From contig NZ_SRUO01000006.1 of NCBI RefSeq assembly GCF_004791025.1, forward strand, positions 248,001 through 312,000: a DNA stretch of 64,000 nt, given 5' to 3'. Both the position numbers and the translations under genes were made by a program. The stretch's first letter is position 1; every line of letters starts with the position of its first letter. Positions 42,238 through 53,064 of this stretch are shown in pieces. The DNA comes from Mesorhizobium sp. M4B.F.Ca.ET.203.01.1.1. GTDB lineage: Bacteria; Pseudomonadota; Alphaproteobacteria; Rhizobiales; Rhizobiaceae. The notes below the pieces were generated by a model. That model ran no database searches. It was not told where the DNA came from and saw only the letters and a list, made by a program, of their open reading frames with translations.

Positions 42238-44786
42238 TCAGAGATTGCGCAGCACCGGCGCCGCCTTATGCCCGAGCACCCGCCAGGTTCCGGCAAGGCC
42301 GATGCCGACCGTGACCGCCAGCGAAACCAGCATCGTCGCCACCGCCACTTCCGGCATGAAATGCGATGGCAGCGTCATGATGCGCGCGACCACGAACCAG
42401 GCCGCCACGCCGCCCGCCGCCAGCGCGAAGACCGCCGTGGCAAGGCCGATCAGCACATATTCCAGCGAGAACGCCGTGATCAGCGTCCTGCGAGTCGCGC
42501 CCAGCGTCTTCAGCACCACCGCATCATGGATGCGCGCCCGGTTGCCGGCGGCGAGCGCGCCGGAGAGCACCAGCACCGATGCGATCAGCGCCACGCCGGC
42601 AGCAGTGCGGATCGCGGTGCCGAGCTGGCCCACCAGCCGGTTGACGATGTCGAGCGCATCCTTGACCCGGACCGTCGTCACCGCCGGAAAAGCGCGGGTG
42701 ACGGCGTTGAGCAGACGGGCGTCGTCCGCCGTGGACGCGTTCTTGTCGGTCAGCGTCGCCAGCCAGCCATGCGGGGCTCCGGCGAAGGTGTTGGGCGAGA
42801 ACACCATGACGAAATTGATGCCCATCGTCTCCCATTCGACCTGGCGGAAATTGGCGATCCTGGCGGTCACGTTGCGTCCCAGCACATTGACGGTGACGGT
42901 GTCGCCAAGTTTCAACCCGATCTGCCGCCCCTCCTCGGCCGAGAACGACACCAGCGCCTCGCCGGCATAGTCCTGCGGCCACCACGTGCCTTGCGTCAGC
43001 GTCGCGTTGGCGGGCATTTTGGCATCGTAGGTCAGGCCGCGGTCGCCGCGCAGCACCCAGGCGCCTTCCGGCGGCACGCTCACCTTGCCGACATCGATGC
43101 CGTTCAGCGCCATCACCCGTCCGCGCATCATCGGCACCTTGGCCAGCGTTCCGCCGGGGGCCTCCTTGCCGATCAGCGCCGAGAAGGCGTCGACATCGCC
43201 GCTCTGGATATCGACGAAGAAGAAGTTCGGCGCCCGTTCCGGCAGGCTGCCGGAGATCTGCCGCCTGAGATTGCCGTCGATCAGCGCCAGCGTCACCAGA
43301 AGCGTCAGCCCGAGCCCGAGCGACAGCACCACCGACGGCGTCAGGGCGCCCGGCCGGTGGATGTTGCCCAGCGCCAGCCTGAGCGCGACCGAGCGGACAC
43401 GCGGGCTCTTCCTCGCCGCCCATTGCACCAGCGCGCCGACCAGTCGCAGCACCACGAATGCGACGATCGTGGCGCCGACGAAGATCGAGGCGATGCGGCG
43501 GTCGCCGGAAAACAGGATGGCGAGCGCCGCCAGGAACAGCGCGATGCCGACCGCTGCCGCGACATAGGGCAGGCGCGGGAAGCCGCGGCTTTCAAAACCC
43601 ATCTCGCGAAACAGCGCCGTTGCCGGCACGTCGCGGGCGCGCCCCAGCGGCAGCAGCGCGAAGGCCAGCGTCACCAGCAGGCCGAACAGCGCCGCCATGG
43701 CGAGCGCGCCTGGATAGAAACCGCCTTCCGCCGGCACCGGGATGACCGACTGCAGCGCGGCGCTCGCTGCGAACGGCATCGCCGCGCCGAGGATCAGGCC
43801 GGCGACGATGCCGACGCCGGCAATCAGCAGGATCTGCACCAGATAGACGGTGAAGACAAAACCGCCGGAGGCGCCGAGGCTCTTGAAGGTGGCGATGACG
43901 CCGCGCTTGCCGTCGAGATAGGCGCGCACCGCGTTGGCCACGCCGACGCCGCCGACCACCAGCGCAGTAAGCCCGACCAGCGTCAGGAATTGCGAGAAGC
44001 GCTCGATGTTGGAGGAGAGCGCCGGTGCAGCGTTGCTGCGCGTGCGGATCGACCAGCCGGCCTCCGGAAACGCCTTGGCCGCGCGATCCTGGATCGCCTT
44101 GAGATCGGCCTCGCCGGCGCCGGCGGGCAGCCGGACCTTGTAGGCGTTCTCGACCAGGCTGCCTGGCTGGATCAGGCCGGACGCGGCGAGCCCTTCGGAC
44201 GAGACCAGCAGCCGCGGCGCGAAGCCGAAGCCGTCGGAGACCGCGTCCGGCTCGTTCACCAGCCGCGCGCGCAGCTCGAACGTGGCGCCGCCGAGTTTCA
44301 CCCGGTCGCCGAGCATGAGGTTCAGCCGGTCGAACAAAAGCTCGGGCGCCGCGGCGCCGAAGACGCCGGACCGCTCGCCGAACAGCGACGCGCGCGGCAG
44401 CGCCGGCTCGGTCGCTAGCGCGCCGAAGAGCGGATAGGCGTCATCCACCGCCTTGGCTTCGACCAGCGCCTGGTCCGAGCCGTCCTCCAATCGCGCCATC
44501 GAGCGCATGCTGGCGCTGTGCGAGATCGCGCCCAGCCCGCCGAGGAAATCGCGTTCGGCCGATGTCGCGTCGCGCTGGTTGAGCTGGAAGCGCAGGTCCC
44601 CGCCAAGCAGCGTCTGGCCCTGGTTGGCGACGCCGGCGCTGATCGCCTGCGCCACCGAATTGACGCCGCCGATGGCGGCGACGCCGAGCGCGATGCAGGC
44701 GAGGAAGATCAGGAAGCCGGACAGTCCGCCGCGCATCTCGCGCAGCGAGAAGCGGACCGCGAGCTTCAACGTCCGCGACAGCGCCA

Positions 44787-44787
<1 letters not shown>
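42238..44787 (-). CDS. ABC transporter permease of the FtsX/YbbP type
   Basis: 849 residues. One N-terminal helix (about 20-42), a large periplasmic domain (to about 250), three helices, a central membrane block, a second periplasmic domain (about 480-710) and three C-terminal helices: the 10-helix architecture of MacB/FtsX-superfamily permeases with two FtsX domains. Start ATG and the ATPase stop overlap by one base, so they form one unit. Likely exports or extracts lipids or lipoproteins; substrate unknown. Confidence 0.88.
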
Positions 44788-45485
<698 letters not shown>

Positions 45486-45516
45486 AATGAAAGCGTCCTA
45501 TATGGGTAGAGAAGGG

Positions 45517-45560
45517 CTAGAGCATCGGAGCCAAAGTGGAGAGCGGGAAATCCGATGCTC
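45517..45560. repeat. Short palindromic element between ybbA-like gene and tesA
   Basis: Perfect 10-base arms GAGCATCGGA (45520-45529) and TCCGATGCTC (45551-45560) around 21 bases containing AAAGTGGAGAGCGGGAAA. Resembles a shortened version of the element at 2484-2551. It lies in the divergent promoter region. Confidence 0.65.
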
Positions 45561-45615
45561 AACCAGGAACCCGCCTTCGCCTGAAGACCATTTCCGCTCA
45601 TATGGGGCCTGCCGC

Positions 45616-46260
45616 ATGGCTTTCAAACACACTCTGGCCGCAGCCCTCGTTCTTTTCGCCGCGATCGGCAGCGCCGTTTCATCGGCGAGCGCCGAGACGT
45701 TCAGGATCGTCGGTTTCGGCGACAGCCTGATGGCGGGTTTCAGCCTCGGGCCCGGTGAGGGTTTCACCGATAGGCTGCAGGCAGCGCTTCGCGCCAAGGG
45801 TCTCGATGTCAGCGTCGCCAATGCCGGCGTCTCCGGCGACACCTCGAGCGGCGGCCTGGCGCGGCTCGACTGGTCGGTGCCCGACGGCACCCAACTGGTG
45901 ATCCTCGAGCTCGGCGCCAACGACATGCTGCGCGGTGTGGCGCCGGCCGTCCCCGAGAAGAACCTCGACGAGATGCTGGCAAGGCTCAAAGCGCGCAAGA
46001 TCGGCGTGCTGCTGGCCGGCATGCGCGCCGCGCCCAATCTCGGCGCCGACTACCAGAACGCCTTCGACGCCATCTATCCGAAGCTCGCCGCGAAATACGG
46101 CGTTCCGCTCTATCCGTTCTTCCTCGACGGCGTCGCCGGCGTGCCCGGCCTGCAGCTTGGCGATGGGCTGCACCCCAACGCCAGGGGCGTCGACAGGATG
46201 GTCGAAGGCATACTACCGACGGTGGAGAAGTCGATTGCTGCGGGTGGCGGCGCGTCGTGA
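45616..46260 (+). CDS. tesA: Arylesterase / lysophospholipase of the TesA type (SGNH hydrolase)
   Basis: 214 residues. Signal peptide (about 1-26, SSASA-ETF), block I FGDSLMAGFSL with nucleophile Ser, block II Gly in VSGDTSSGGLARL, block III LELGANDMLRG with Asn, block V DGLHPNARG with Asp and His. A periplasmic esterase/thioesterase. Start at ATG 45616, where the signal peptide begins; frames starting earlier run through the palindrome. Confidence 0.92.
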   Translation: MAFKHTLAAALVLFAAIGSAVSSASAETFRIVGFGDSLMAGFSLGPGEGFTDRLQAALRAKGLDVSVANAGVSGDTSSGGLARLDWSVPDGTQLVILELGANDMLRGVAPAVPEKNLDEMLARLKARKIGVLLAGMRAAPNLGADYQNAFDAIYPKLAAKYGVPLYPFFLDGVAGVPGLQLGDGLHPNARGVDRMVEGILPTVEKSIAAGGGAS

Positions 46261-46378
46261 GGCAGGAAAGTCACGGTTGCCGTTGGGGAAACCGCGAGGT
46301 CAATAAACCGCTTGCCCCGCTTGGATATCGATGATTCGCTAGGGGCGTGAGTTTCGATTCGAGGACAGGAGGCTTGCC

Positions 46379-46975
46379 ATGCCGCGTCTTTTCACCGCCC
46401 TCGAAATTCCGCGTGACGCCGCTCTTTCGCTGTCCCTGCTCCGGGGCGGCCTGCCCGGAGCCCGCTGGATCGACGTCGAAAACTACCATCTGACGCTGCG
46501 CTTCATCGGCGATGTCGAGGGCCATGTCGCCGACGAGATCGCCAACGCGCTGGACCGCGTCCACCGCCCGTCCTTCTCGCTGACGCTCTCCGGTGTCGGC
46601 GCCTTCGGCCAAAAGAAGCCGCACGCCGTATGGGCCGGCGTCGCCGTCTCGCCGGACCTGACCGCCCTGCAAGGCGAGATCGACCGCATCTGCCAGCGGC
46701 TCGGGCTGCCGGCCGATCCGCGCAAGTTCATGCCGCATGTGACGCTGGCGCGGCTGCGCAATTCAAGTCCGCTCGACGTAGCGCAGTATCTTTCGGCGCG
46801 CGGCAATTTCTCGGCGCTGCCCTTCCGCGTCGGCCGTTTCGTTTTGATGTCGTCGCGCGATTCGGTCGGCGGCGGCCCCTATATCGTCGAGGAAGCCTGG
46901 CCGCTGTCGGGCGCCGACGCGCGCACTGCCAGCCGCTTCGCCAGCGCCTCCGACGCCTCGCGGATCATGCGATAG
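46379..46975 (+). CDS. thpR: RNA 2',3'-cyclic phosphodiesterase (2'-5' RNA ligase family)
   Basis: 198 residues. The two HxTx motifs of the 2H phosphoesterase fold are HLTLRFIG near residue 37 and HVTLARL near residue 120. MPRLFTALEIP at the start is also typical. The last 20 residues or so (ARTASRFASASDASRIMR) overlap, on the opposite strand, the end of the phosphatase gene by 97 bases. Confidence 0.9.
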   Translation: MPRLFTALEIPRDAALSLSLLRGGLPGARWIDVENYHLTLRFIGDVEGHVADEIANALDRVHRPSFSLTLSGVGAFGQKKPHAVWAGVAVSPDLTALQGEIDRICQRLGLPADPRKFMPHVTLARLRNSSPLDVAQYLSARGNFSALPFRVGRFVLMSSRDSVGGGPYIVEEAWPLSGADARTASRFASASDASRIMR

Positions 46976-47397
46976 ACCTCGGCGAACGCGTCCGGCCCGT
47001 CATAATAGGGGTCCGGCACCTCGCCCGCGGCGCCGTCGGCAAACTCCAGGAACAGGTGGATGCGCTCGCGCATGGCGGCGGGCGCGATCGCCTTGAGGTC
47101 GCGGACGTTCGCCCGGTCCATGCCGAGGATCAGGTCGAAGCGGGAAAAATCCTCCGGCACCACCCTGCGCGCCCTTTGCCCGGAAATGTCGATGCCATGA
47201 TGCGCCGCGATCGAGATCGAACGCGGATCGGGAGCGGAGCCGACCTCCCAGCCGCTGGTCGCGGCCGAATCGAGCATGATGGTTCGGCCCAGCCCGCGCT
47301 CGGCCAGCACGGCGCGCAACACGCCTTCGGCGAGAGGCGAGCGGCAGATATTGCCGAGGCAGACGAACAGGATGGAATTTATCGGCTTTGCGCTCAT
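46879..47397 (-). CDS. Low-molecular-weight protein-tyrosine phosphatase
   Basis: 172 residues. Active-site loop VCLGNICRSPLAEG (CX5R with S) near residue 13 and the general-acid loop VPDPYYDG near the C-terminus; ILGMDRANVRDL lies between. Start set at ATG 47395-47397, one of three possible in-frame Met codons. Converges with thpR and overlaps it by 97 bases, which is unusual: the overlap encodes the last 32 codons of both. Confidence 0.9.
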   Translation of the reverse strand: MSAKPINSILFVCLGNICRSPLAEGVLRAVLAERGLGRTIMLDSAATSGWEVGSAPDPRSISIAAHHGIDISGQRARRVVPEDFSRFDLILGMDRANVRDLKAIAPAAMRERIHLFLEFADGAAGEVPDPYYDGPDAFAEVYRMIREASEALAKRLAVRASAPDSGQASSTI

Positions 47398-47504
47398 CGA
47401 TCCGGCGCCGTTTTTGTGCATGTCATGTCCCAAAACTGCGACGCACTTGCGGACGACATGCATTATGGTGAGGGTCAAAAGCCGAAATAGCACGGGACAA
47501 AGAC

Positions 47505-47801
47505 ATGACGAGAGAAAAACTGGGCAAGGATGCCGTCCTTGCCGCTTTGGCGGAACTGGGCGGCTGGTCGCTGGCCGAGGACGGCGCCTCGATCAGGCGC
47601 AGCTTCGGTTTCAAGAACTTTTCCGAGGCCTTCGCCTTCATGACCCGCGTCGCGCTCGCGGCTGAAAAGATGGACCATCACCCCGACTGGTCGAACGTCT
47701 ACAAGACCGTGGACGTCACGCTGAACACGCATGATGCCGGCGGCGTCACCGCACTCGACATCGAGTTGGCCAAGAAGATGAACCGCTATTTTGGCGGCTG
47801 A
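47505..47801 (+). CDS. phhB: Pterin-4a-carbinolamine dehydratase
   Basis: 98 residues, usual length. The active-site signature [27 protein letters not shown] is complete. It recycles 4a-hydroxytetrahydrobiopterin for phenylalanine hydroxylase, or acts as a transcription coactivator. Strand-consistent with the following DUF1232 gene after 85 bases. Confidence 0.94.
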   Translation: MTREKLGKDAVLAALAELGGWSLAEDGASIRRSFGFKNFSEAFAFMTRVALAAEKMDHHPDWSNVYKTVDVTLNTHDAGGVTALDIELAKKMNRYFGG

Positions 47802-47886
47802 ACTCTTGTGATGGGGCGGCGCTTTCACCACATTTTCCCCCGGCGGCCGTGCACCGAACCAAGCGCGCGGCGCCAAGGAGAAGAAG

Positions 47887-48249
47887 ATGGCGCGGCAACC
47901 CGGTTTTGATTTCTTCGGCTTCGGCGACAAGCTCGCCGGCGAAGGTGAGGTGCGCGAAAAATTCTGGCGCACAGCCAAGAAGGCCGCCCGGCAGATCCCG
48001 TTCATGGAAGAGGTGGTCGCTGCCTATTACTGCGCCATGGACAAGGACACGCCAATGCGCGCCAAGGGCATCCTGCTCGCCGCGCTCGGCTATTTCGTGC
48101 TGCCGATCGATTTCATCCCCGATGTCATCTTCGGCCTCGGCTTCACCGACGACCTCGCCGTGCTGACCGCCGCGATCACCGCCGTCAGCGCCCACATCAC
48201 GCCCGCGCACAGGCAGGCTGCCAGGGACGCGATCGCCGACAAGGACTGA
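47887..48249 (+). CDS. DUF1232 (YkvA-type) membrane protein
   Basis: 120 residues. Two hydrophobic segments around the DUF1232 motif KGILLAALGYFVLPIDFIPDVI and GFTDDLAVLTAAI. Function unknown. The AAGGAGAAG at 47875-47883 is a strong ribosome site for the ATG at 47887. Confidence 0.9.
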   Translation: MARQPGFDFFGFGDKLAGEGEVREKFWRTAKKAARQIPFMEEVVAAYYCAMDKDTPMRAKGILLAALGYFVLPIDFIPDVIFGLGFTDDLAVLTAAITAVSAHITPAHRQAARDAIADKD

Positions 48250-48499
48250 GCCCGAACCGGCGCAAGCGCTTGTTTGAAAAGTCAAACTCTTGCCGCTTTC
48301 GTATCCTCCAAGTCGGCACAGGGACGTCCCGCCTGCCGCCTTTGTGGCGACGGCGCGGGAATGGCGGCGGTTTCCTGGGGTGAGGGTCCTTTTCTTGAGG
48401 AAAATTCACCGTTTGGTAACCCTGATTAAATCAAAATGAAGCGACGGGCAGGACGCCGCAACGGCCTGCCGCCGCACCATTTGGAATACGGGAAAAGCG

Positions 48500-49003
48500 A
48501 TGCGTGGATTGATTGCTACAGTTTCCAGCCTGGTCCTGGTGGCCCTGGCGGCGCCCGCGCTGGCGCAGTCGGCGACCAAGATCGGCCAGCACAATGCCTG
48601 GGGGACCTACAGCTACCAGGCATCCGGCGGCAAGGTCTGCTACGTGCTCACCGTGCCGACCGACAAGCAGCCGGCGACGCTCGACCATGGCGACATGTTC
48701 TTCTTCGTCAGCCAGCGGCCGGGCCAGCAGGTGTCCTACGAGCCGCAATTCATCGCCGGCTACAATTTCCAGGAAGGCTCCAAGGCCACCGTCACCATCG
48801 ACAAGAAGACCTTCTCGATGTTCACGCGCGGCAAGTCGGCCTGGGTCGAGAACGCGGCGGAAGAGCCGGTGCTGATCGCCGCCATGAAGACCGGCACCGA
48901 CATGAAGGTGCAGGCCAAGTCCGGTCGCGGCAACCCCACCTCCTATGTGTTCTCGCTGAAGGGCATTTCGGCCGCGCTGGCCTCGATCGCCAAGTGCAAG
49001 TAG
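48500..49003 (+). CDS. Invasion-associated locus B (IalB) family periplasmic protein
   Basis: 167 residues. Signal peptide (1-22, APALA-QSA). The mature part has the IalB pattern: WGTYSYQASGGKVCYVLTVPTDKQPA, FFFVSQRPGQQVSYEPQFIAGYNF, and a terminal KCK; the two cysteines probably pair. In Bartonella the founding member aids erythrocyte entry; in soil rhizobia the role is unknown. Confidence 0.85.
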   Translation: MRGLIATVSSLVLVALAAPALAQSATKIGQHNAWGTYSYQASGGKVCYVLTVPTDKQPATLDHGDMFFFVSQRPGQQVSYEPQFIAGYNFQEGSKATVTIDKKTFSMFTRGKSAWVENAAEEPVLIAAMKTGTDMKVQAKSGRGNPTSYVFSLKGISAALASIAKCK

Positions 49004-49015
49004 GCTGAGGCCCCC

Positions 49016-49265
49016 TTGACGGCGGACAGCGACATCGACCGCGCCATCATGCAAATGGTGATGGACCGTTGACGGAAGACGGCCATGGTCCTCGCGAAAA
49101 CCGAAGAGGCGCTTCGCAAGGCGGGCGTCCAGGTTTCCTGGGAGGATCATCGCCGGGCGACTGGAAGCTCTCGACGCGCGCGGCGACATTGAAAGCCAGG
49201 GAGACCTGACGCTCTGGCGCAACAGCGAGGTCCGCCTCCCGCAAGTGAAAGCGGAAGAACGATAG
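49016..49265 (+). pseudogene. Decayed DUF3658-like C-terminal fragment
   Basis: About 80 codons resembling the end of a DUF3658 domain: DSDIDRAIMQMVMDR, an in-frame TGA where the family has Trp, RKTAMVLAKTEEALRKAG, a frame change near 49143, then GRLEALDARGDIESQGDLTL and EVRLPQVKAEER-stop. No N-terminal domain precedes it. Clearly a relic, with at least three lesions. Confidence 0.6.
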
Positions 49266-49266
49266 C

Positions 49267-50616
49267 TCAGCCCGGCGCGGGCATCGTCTCCGTTCTGCGC
49301 CGCCGGATCGCCTCGGCGATGAAGACGCGCGACAGCGCATGATAGAGCGGCTCGTTGGAGATCAGCCTCGCCGTGCCGTAGCCCAGCATCGCTGCGCACA
49401 TCAGCGCGATGACATTGTCGTGGTTGCCGGTCATCTCGAGGATGATGACGAAGGCCGTCATCGGCGCCTGCACGACGCCGGCGAAATAACCGGCCATGCC
49501 GAGCAGCGCCGCCGTGCCGGTGGCCGTGCCGAAGACCAGGCCGAGCGTGCTGCCCAGCCCCGCGCCCACCGCCAGCGACGGTGCGAAGAGACCGCCCGGA
49601 ATGCCCGATACCATCGACAAGAGGCCGGCGGCGAATTTTTCCACGAAGAAGAGGGCCGGCAGCGGCGTGCCTTCGATCGCGCCGCGCGCCTGCGCATAGC
49701 CGGTGCCGAAGGTCAGCCCGCCGGACGCGACGCCGATCACCGCCACGGCGAACCCGCAGACGGCCGCCACCACCAGCGCGCGCGGCAGCGGCTGCAGCGC
49801 GTTCCAGCGCCGGATGCGGCGCATGACCTTCAGCGCAAGCAGCGAGAACAGCGCGCCGACACCGCCGCCGACGATGCCGCAGGCAAGCACCAGCGGCCAG
49901 TCGGTGGCAAACGCCACCGTGTCCTTGGCGACGCCGAAATAGGTGTAGTTGCCGAGCAGCCCCAGCGAGGCGAGGCCGGCCAGGATCACCGCCGTCAGCA
50001 CCAGCCCGTTGGTGCGCGCCTCATAGGCCCGGCCCATTTCCTCGATGGCGAAGACGATGCCGGCAAGCGGCGTGTTGAACGCGGCGGCGATGCCGGCGGC
50101 GGAGCCGGCCAGGATCAGCCCGCGCGCCTGCGCCATGCCGCCCCAGCGCGCCGCCTGCAGCATCAGCGAGGCGCCGACCTGCACCGTCGGACCCTCGCGG
50201 CCGATCGAGGCGCCGCAGGCGAGGCCGACGACGGTGAGCGCGATCTTGCCCGCCACCAGCCTGAGCGACAGGATGCGGCTGCGATCGTCCTCGTCGCGCA
50301 GATGCCGCGCCGCGATCGCCTGCGGAATGCCGCTGCCTTGCGACCCCGGGAAGAAGGAATGCGCCAGCCAGGCGCAAAGGACGAAACCGAGGGGCGTCAC
50401 CACGAGCGGCAGATAGAAGCGCCAGCCGCCCTCATTGCCGGTCATGATATGGAACAGAGCCTGCGCGCGGTCGGCAAGCAGCGCGAACAGGACGCTGATC
50501 AGGCCGATCGAGACGGCGCCGGCCCAGAAGACGAGACGCGGCTGCCAGACGCGCCGCGACACCCACATGGCGCGCGAACGCCGCAGCAAGCGGTTTTTTC
50601 GGGATATGCCGGCCAT
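49267..50616 (-). CDS. CLC-type chloride/proton antiporter
   Basis: 449 residues, about ten to twelve membrane helices. All chloride-binding loops are visible: GSQGSGIPQAI (GSGIP), SIGREGPTVQVG with the gating Glu, AAFNTPLAGIVFAIEE and PGGLFAPSLAVGAG. The gating Glu is kept, while the proton Glu position has ..AAFNTPLAG.., so antiport is likely but not proven. It starts MAGISRKNRLLRRSRAMW, a basic cytoplasmic end. Confidence 0.93.
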   Translation of the reverse strand: MAGISRKNRLLRRSRAMWVSRRVWQPRLVFWAGAVSIGLISVLFALLADRAQALFHIMTGNEGGWRFYLPLVVTPLGFVLCAWLAHSFFPGSQGSGIPQAIAARHLRDEDDRSRILSLRLVAGKIALTVVGLACGASIGREGPTVQVGASLMLQAARWGGMAQARGLILAGSAAGIAAAFNTPLAGIVFAIEEMGRAYEARTNGLVLTAVILAGLASLGLLGNYTYFGVAKDTVAFATDWPLVLACGIVGGGVGALFSLLALKVMRRIRRWNALQPLPRALVVAAVCGFAVAVIGVASGGLTFGTGYAQARGAIEGTPLPALFFVEKFAAGLLSMVSGIPGGLFAPSLAVGAGLGSTLGLVFGTATGTAALLGMAGYFAGVVQAPMTAFVIILEMTGNHDNVIALMCAAMLGYGTARLISNEPLYHALSRVFIAEAIRRRRTETMPAPG

Positions 50617-50789
50617 GACGAGCCTCGTGGTGATAGGCCCGGCCTAGCACAATGACGGGGCCGATCAACCCGGGCGGCGAGTCCGACGCTATGCCGGCAC
50701 CGCATCGGAACGGGGTTCAAGGAGATGTGATCGGAATACCCGCCGGCGCACCGGCCGGCGGGAAGGTCGGCGTGGGTGCTTGGCGGTGT

Positions 50790-51089
50790 TCACATCGCCA
50801 TTTTTTCACACTCGGCCTGGGCCTTCTTGGTCGACGTGTCGATCATGTAGGTTTTGCCCTTGGCGTCGGTCATCATCATCATGCAGTGCTTGACCGGTTT
50901 CGCCATCTTCATCATCTCGGCGCTCATCTTGGCGTCCGGCATCATCGTGCCCATATGGCCGTCGGGCGTGATCGCCGTCACCTGGCCGGCCTTCATCATG
51001 GTCATCGTTCCCATCGTGTCTTCGGCAAATGCCTGTGCCGCGGAAAGGCCGAGGAGGCCGGCGATGACAACAAGCTTGATCGATTGCAT
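50790..51089 (-). CDS. Small Met-rich periplasmic protein
   Basis: 99 residues. Signal peptide about 1-23 (AAQAFA-EDT). The mature 76 residues contain 18 Met, including runs GTMTMMK, GTMMPDAKM, AEMMKM and HCMMMMTD, plus two His and two Cys. The composition suggests binding of Cu(I) or another soft metal. I start at Met 51087-51089; an in-frame ATG 15 bases upstream is possible. No copper genes are next to it. Confidence 0.75.
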   Translation of the reverse strand: MQSIKLVVIAGLLGLSAAQAFAEDTMGTMTMMKAGQVTAITPDGHMGTMMPDAKMSAEMMKMAKPVKHCMMMMTDAKGKTYMIDTSTKKAQAECEKMAM

Positions 51090-51355
51090 TCCGCATACTC
51101 CCATTTTGCAGGGGCACAGTTGCCCCTTTCCGGGTTCGCGAAGGCGCCTTGGGTCGTTACGCCAACACGAATATGTGATCGATTTGCGCAGTGCGAGGGA
51201 TGCGGCGCCGCCTCACGGCGGTCGAGCGAATGATGACACGACTGGCAAGGTCGCGCCCGCCCCGCATGACTCCGCTCCGAACCTGTGCTATGCGCCGCGC
51301 TTCATTTCGGGCACGATGCTGAAATCGGCCGCAAACCGCTTATATTGGCGCAACC

Positions 51356-52591
51356 ATGACCCTTTCACTTGATCTTACCGCCGAAGGCGCGCGCGACGCC
51401 TTGCGTGCCCGCGCCACGCCGGCCGAAAAGCCGACGCTGATCGGCCTCACCCGGGCTGAGCTCGGCGCCGCCCTCGTCGAGGCCGGCATCGTGCCGGAGC
51501 GCCAGGCGAAAATGCGCGCCCAGCAGCTCTGGCACTGGATGTATGTGCGCGGCGTCTCCGACTTTTCCGGCATGTTCAACATCTCCAAGGATCTGCGCGC
51601 CGAACTCGACAGGCATTTCACCGTCGCGCGGCCCGAGATCGTCGAGGAGCAGATCTCCGCCGACGGCACCCGCAAATGGCTGTTCCGCTTTCCGCCGCGC
51701 GGCGCCGGCCGCCCGGTCGAGATCGAGACCGTCTATATCCCCGAGGAAGGCCGCGGCACGCTCTGCATCTCCTCGCAGGTCGGCTGCACGCTGACCTGCT
51801 CGTTCTGCCACACCGGCACGCAGAAGCTGGTGCGAAACCTGACTACGGAAGAGATCCTGGCGCAGCTGCTCACCGCCCGCGACCGCCTCGGCGACTTCCC
51901 CGACCGCGACACGCCCGACGGCGCCATCGTGCCGGCCGAGGGCAGAAAAGTGTCCAACATCGTCATGATGGGCATGGGCGAGCCGCTCTATAATTTCGAG
52001 GCGGTGAAGAAGGCGCTGCTGATCGCCTCCGACGGCGACGGCCTGTCACTGTCGAAGCGCCGGATCACGCTGTCGACCTCCGGCGTCGTGCCGGAAATCT
52101 TCCGCACCGGCGAGGAGATCGGCGTCATGCTGGCGATCTCGCTGCATGCCACCAATGACGATCTGCGCGACCTTTTGGTGCCGATCAACAAGAAGTATCC
52201 GCTGAAGGAGCTGATCGCCGCCTGCCGCGCCTATCCCGGCCTCTCCAACGCCAGGCGCATCACCTTCGAATATGTGATGCTGAAGGACGTCAACGATTCC
52301 CTCGACGACGCCAAGGCGCTGGTCAGGCTCTTGAAGGGCATCCCGGCCAAGATCAACCTGATCCCGTTCAACCCGTGGCCGGGCACCAACTACCAGTGCT
52401 CGGACTGGGAGACGATCGAGAAATTCGCCGACTACATCAACAATGCCGGCTACGCCTCGCCGATCCGCACCCCGCGCGGCCGTGACATCCTCGCCGCCTG
52501 CGGCCAGTTGAAGTCGGAATCGGAGCGCATGCGCAAGGTCGACCGGCTGGCGCTGGAAGCGATGATGATCGCGGGGCACGGCGAGGCGTGA
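51356..52591 (+). CDS. rlmN: 23S rRNA / tRNA adenine-C2 methyltransferase RlmN
   Basis: 411 residues. Radical-SAM enzyme methylating A2503 of 23S rRNA and A37 of tRNAs. Cluster Cys at 144, 148 and 151 in [14 protein letters not shown]; the [10 protein letters not shown] segment, and the methyl-carrying Cys near the C-terminus in [26 protein letters not shown] opens the domain. Its stop overlaps the next start by GTGA. Confidence 0.96.
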   Translation: MTLSLDLTAEGARDALRARATPAEKPTLIGLTRAELGAALVEAGIVPERQAKMRAQQLWHWMYVRGVSDFSGMFNISKDLRAELDRHFTVARPEIVEEQISADGTRKWLFRFPPRGAGRPVEIETVYIPEEGRGTLCISSQVGCTLTCSFCHTGTQKLVRNLTTEEILAQLLTARDRLGDFPDRDTPDGAIVPAEGRKVSNIVMMGMGEPLYNFEAVKKALLIASDGDGLSLSKRRITLSTSGVVPEIFRTGEEIGVMLAISLHATNDDLRDLLVPINKKYPLKELIAACRAYPGLSNARRITFEYVMLKDVNDSLDDAKALVRLLKGIPAKINLIPFNPWPGTNYQCSDWETIEKFADYINNAGYASPIRTPRGRDILAACGQLKSESERMRKVDRLALEAMMIAGHGEA

Positions 52592-53064
52592 GCCGCTTCG
52601 TCGCCTACCTCATCCGCTTCGCTGTCATCCTGGTCGGCTACATCGCCGCCTCGTTGGCGGCCAGCGCCTTCCTCAACATCCTGTTCCTGGGCTCGCTCGG
52701 CTATACGCCCGACCAGGCCCACCCGACGGCGACCGCCTCGCTCTATTTCTCGATCCCCTTCGTGGCGTTGTTCGTCGCCTATTTCGCCTTCATGCCGGCG
52801 GCGGTCGTCATCGTCGCCGCCGAGATCCTCGGACGGCGCGACTGGCTGTTCTATGCGATCGCCGGCGGCGGCGTCGCCGCGGCCTTCCTCGGTTTCGTCC
52901 GCCAGAGCGGCGATCCCGACTTCGTCATCACCGATACCAGCGCCATCCTGGCGGTGATCGGCTCCGGCATGGTCGGCGGCATCTTCTACTGGCTCGCCGC
53001 CGGTCGCTGGGCCGGCAGCTGGCGCGAGACCCAGCCTATTTCGCCTGGGCCGTCAGGATCTTGA
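52588..53064 (+). CDS. Four-helix membrane protein, unknown
   Basis: 158 residues with four hydrophobic segments (about 4-34, 50-78, 85-102, 117-140). No recognised family, though the layout is common downstream of rlmN in Mesorhizobium as I recall it. GTG start within the rlmN stop (GTGA), so coupled. Its last 29 bases overlap the end of the convergent LysE pseudogene. Confidence 0.75.
   Translation: MSRFVAYLIRFAVILVGYIAASLAASAFLNILFLGSLGYTPDQAHPTATASLYFSIPFVALFVAYFAFMPAAVVIVAAEILGRRDWLFYAIAGGGVAAAFLGFVRQSGDPDFVITDTSAILAVIGSGMVGGIFYWLAAGRWAGSWRETQPISPGPSGS

Noticed and set aside
42268..44418. 716-codon plus-strand frame opposite the FtsX-type permease
   Set aside because: Composition is Arg/His/Gln-rich without hydrophobic core, typical of an antisense shadow.
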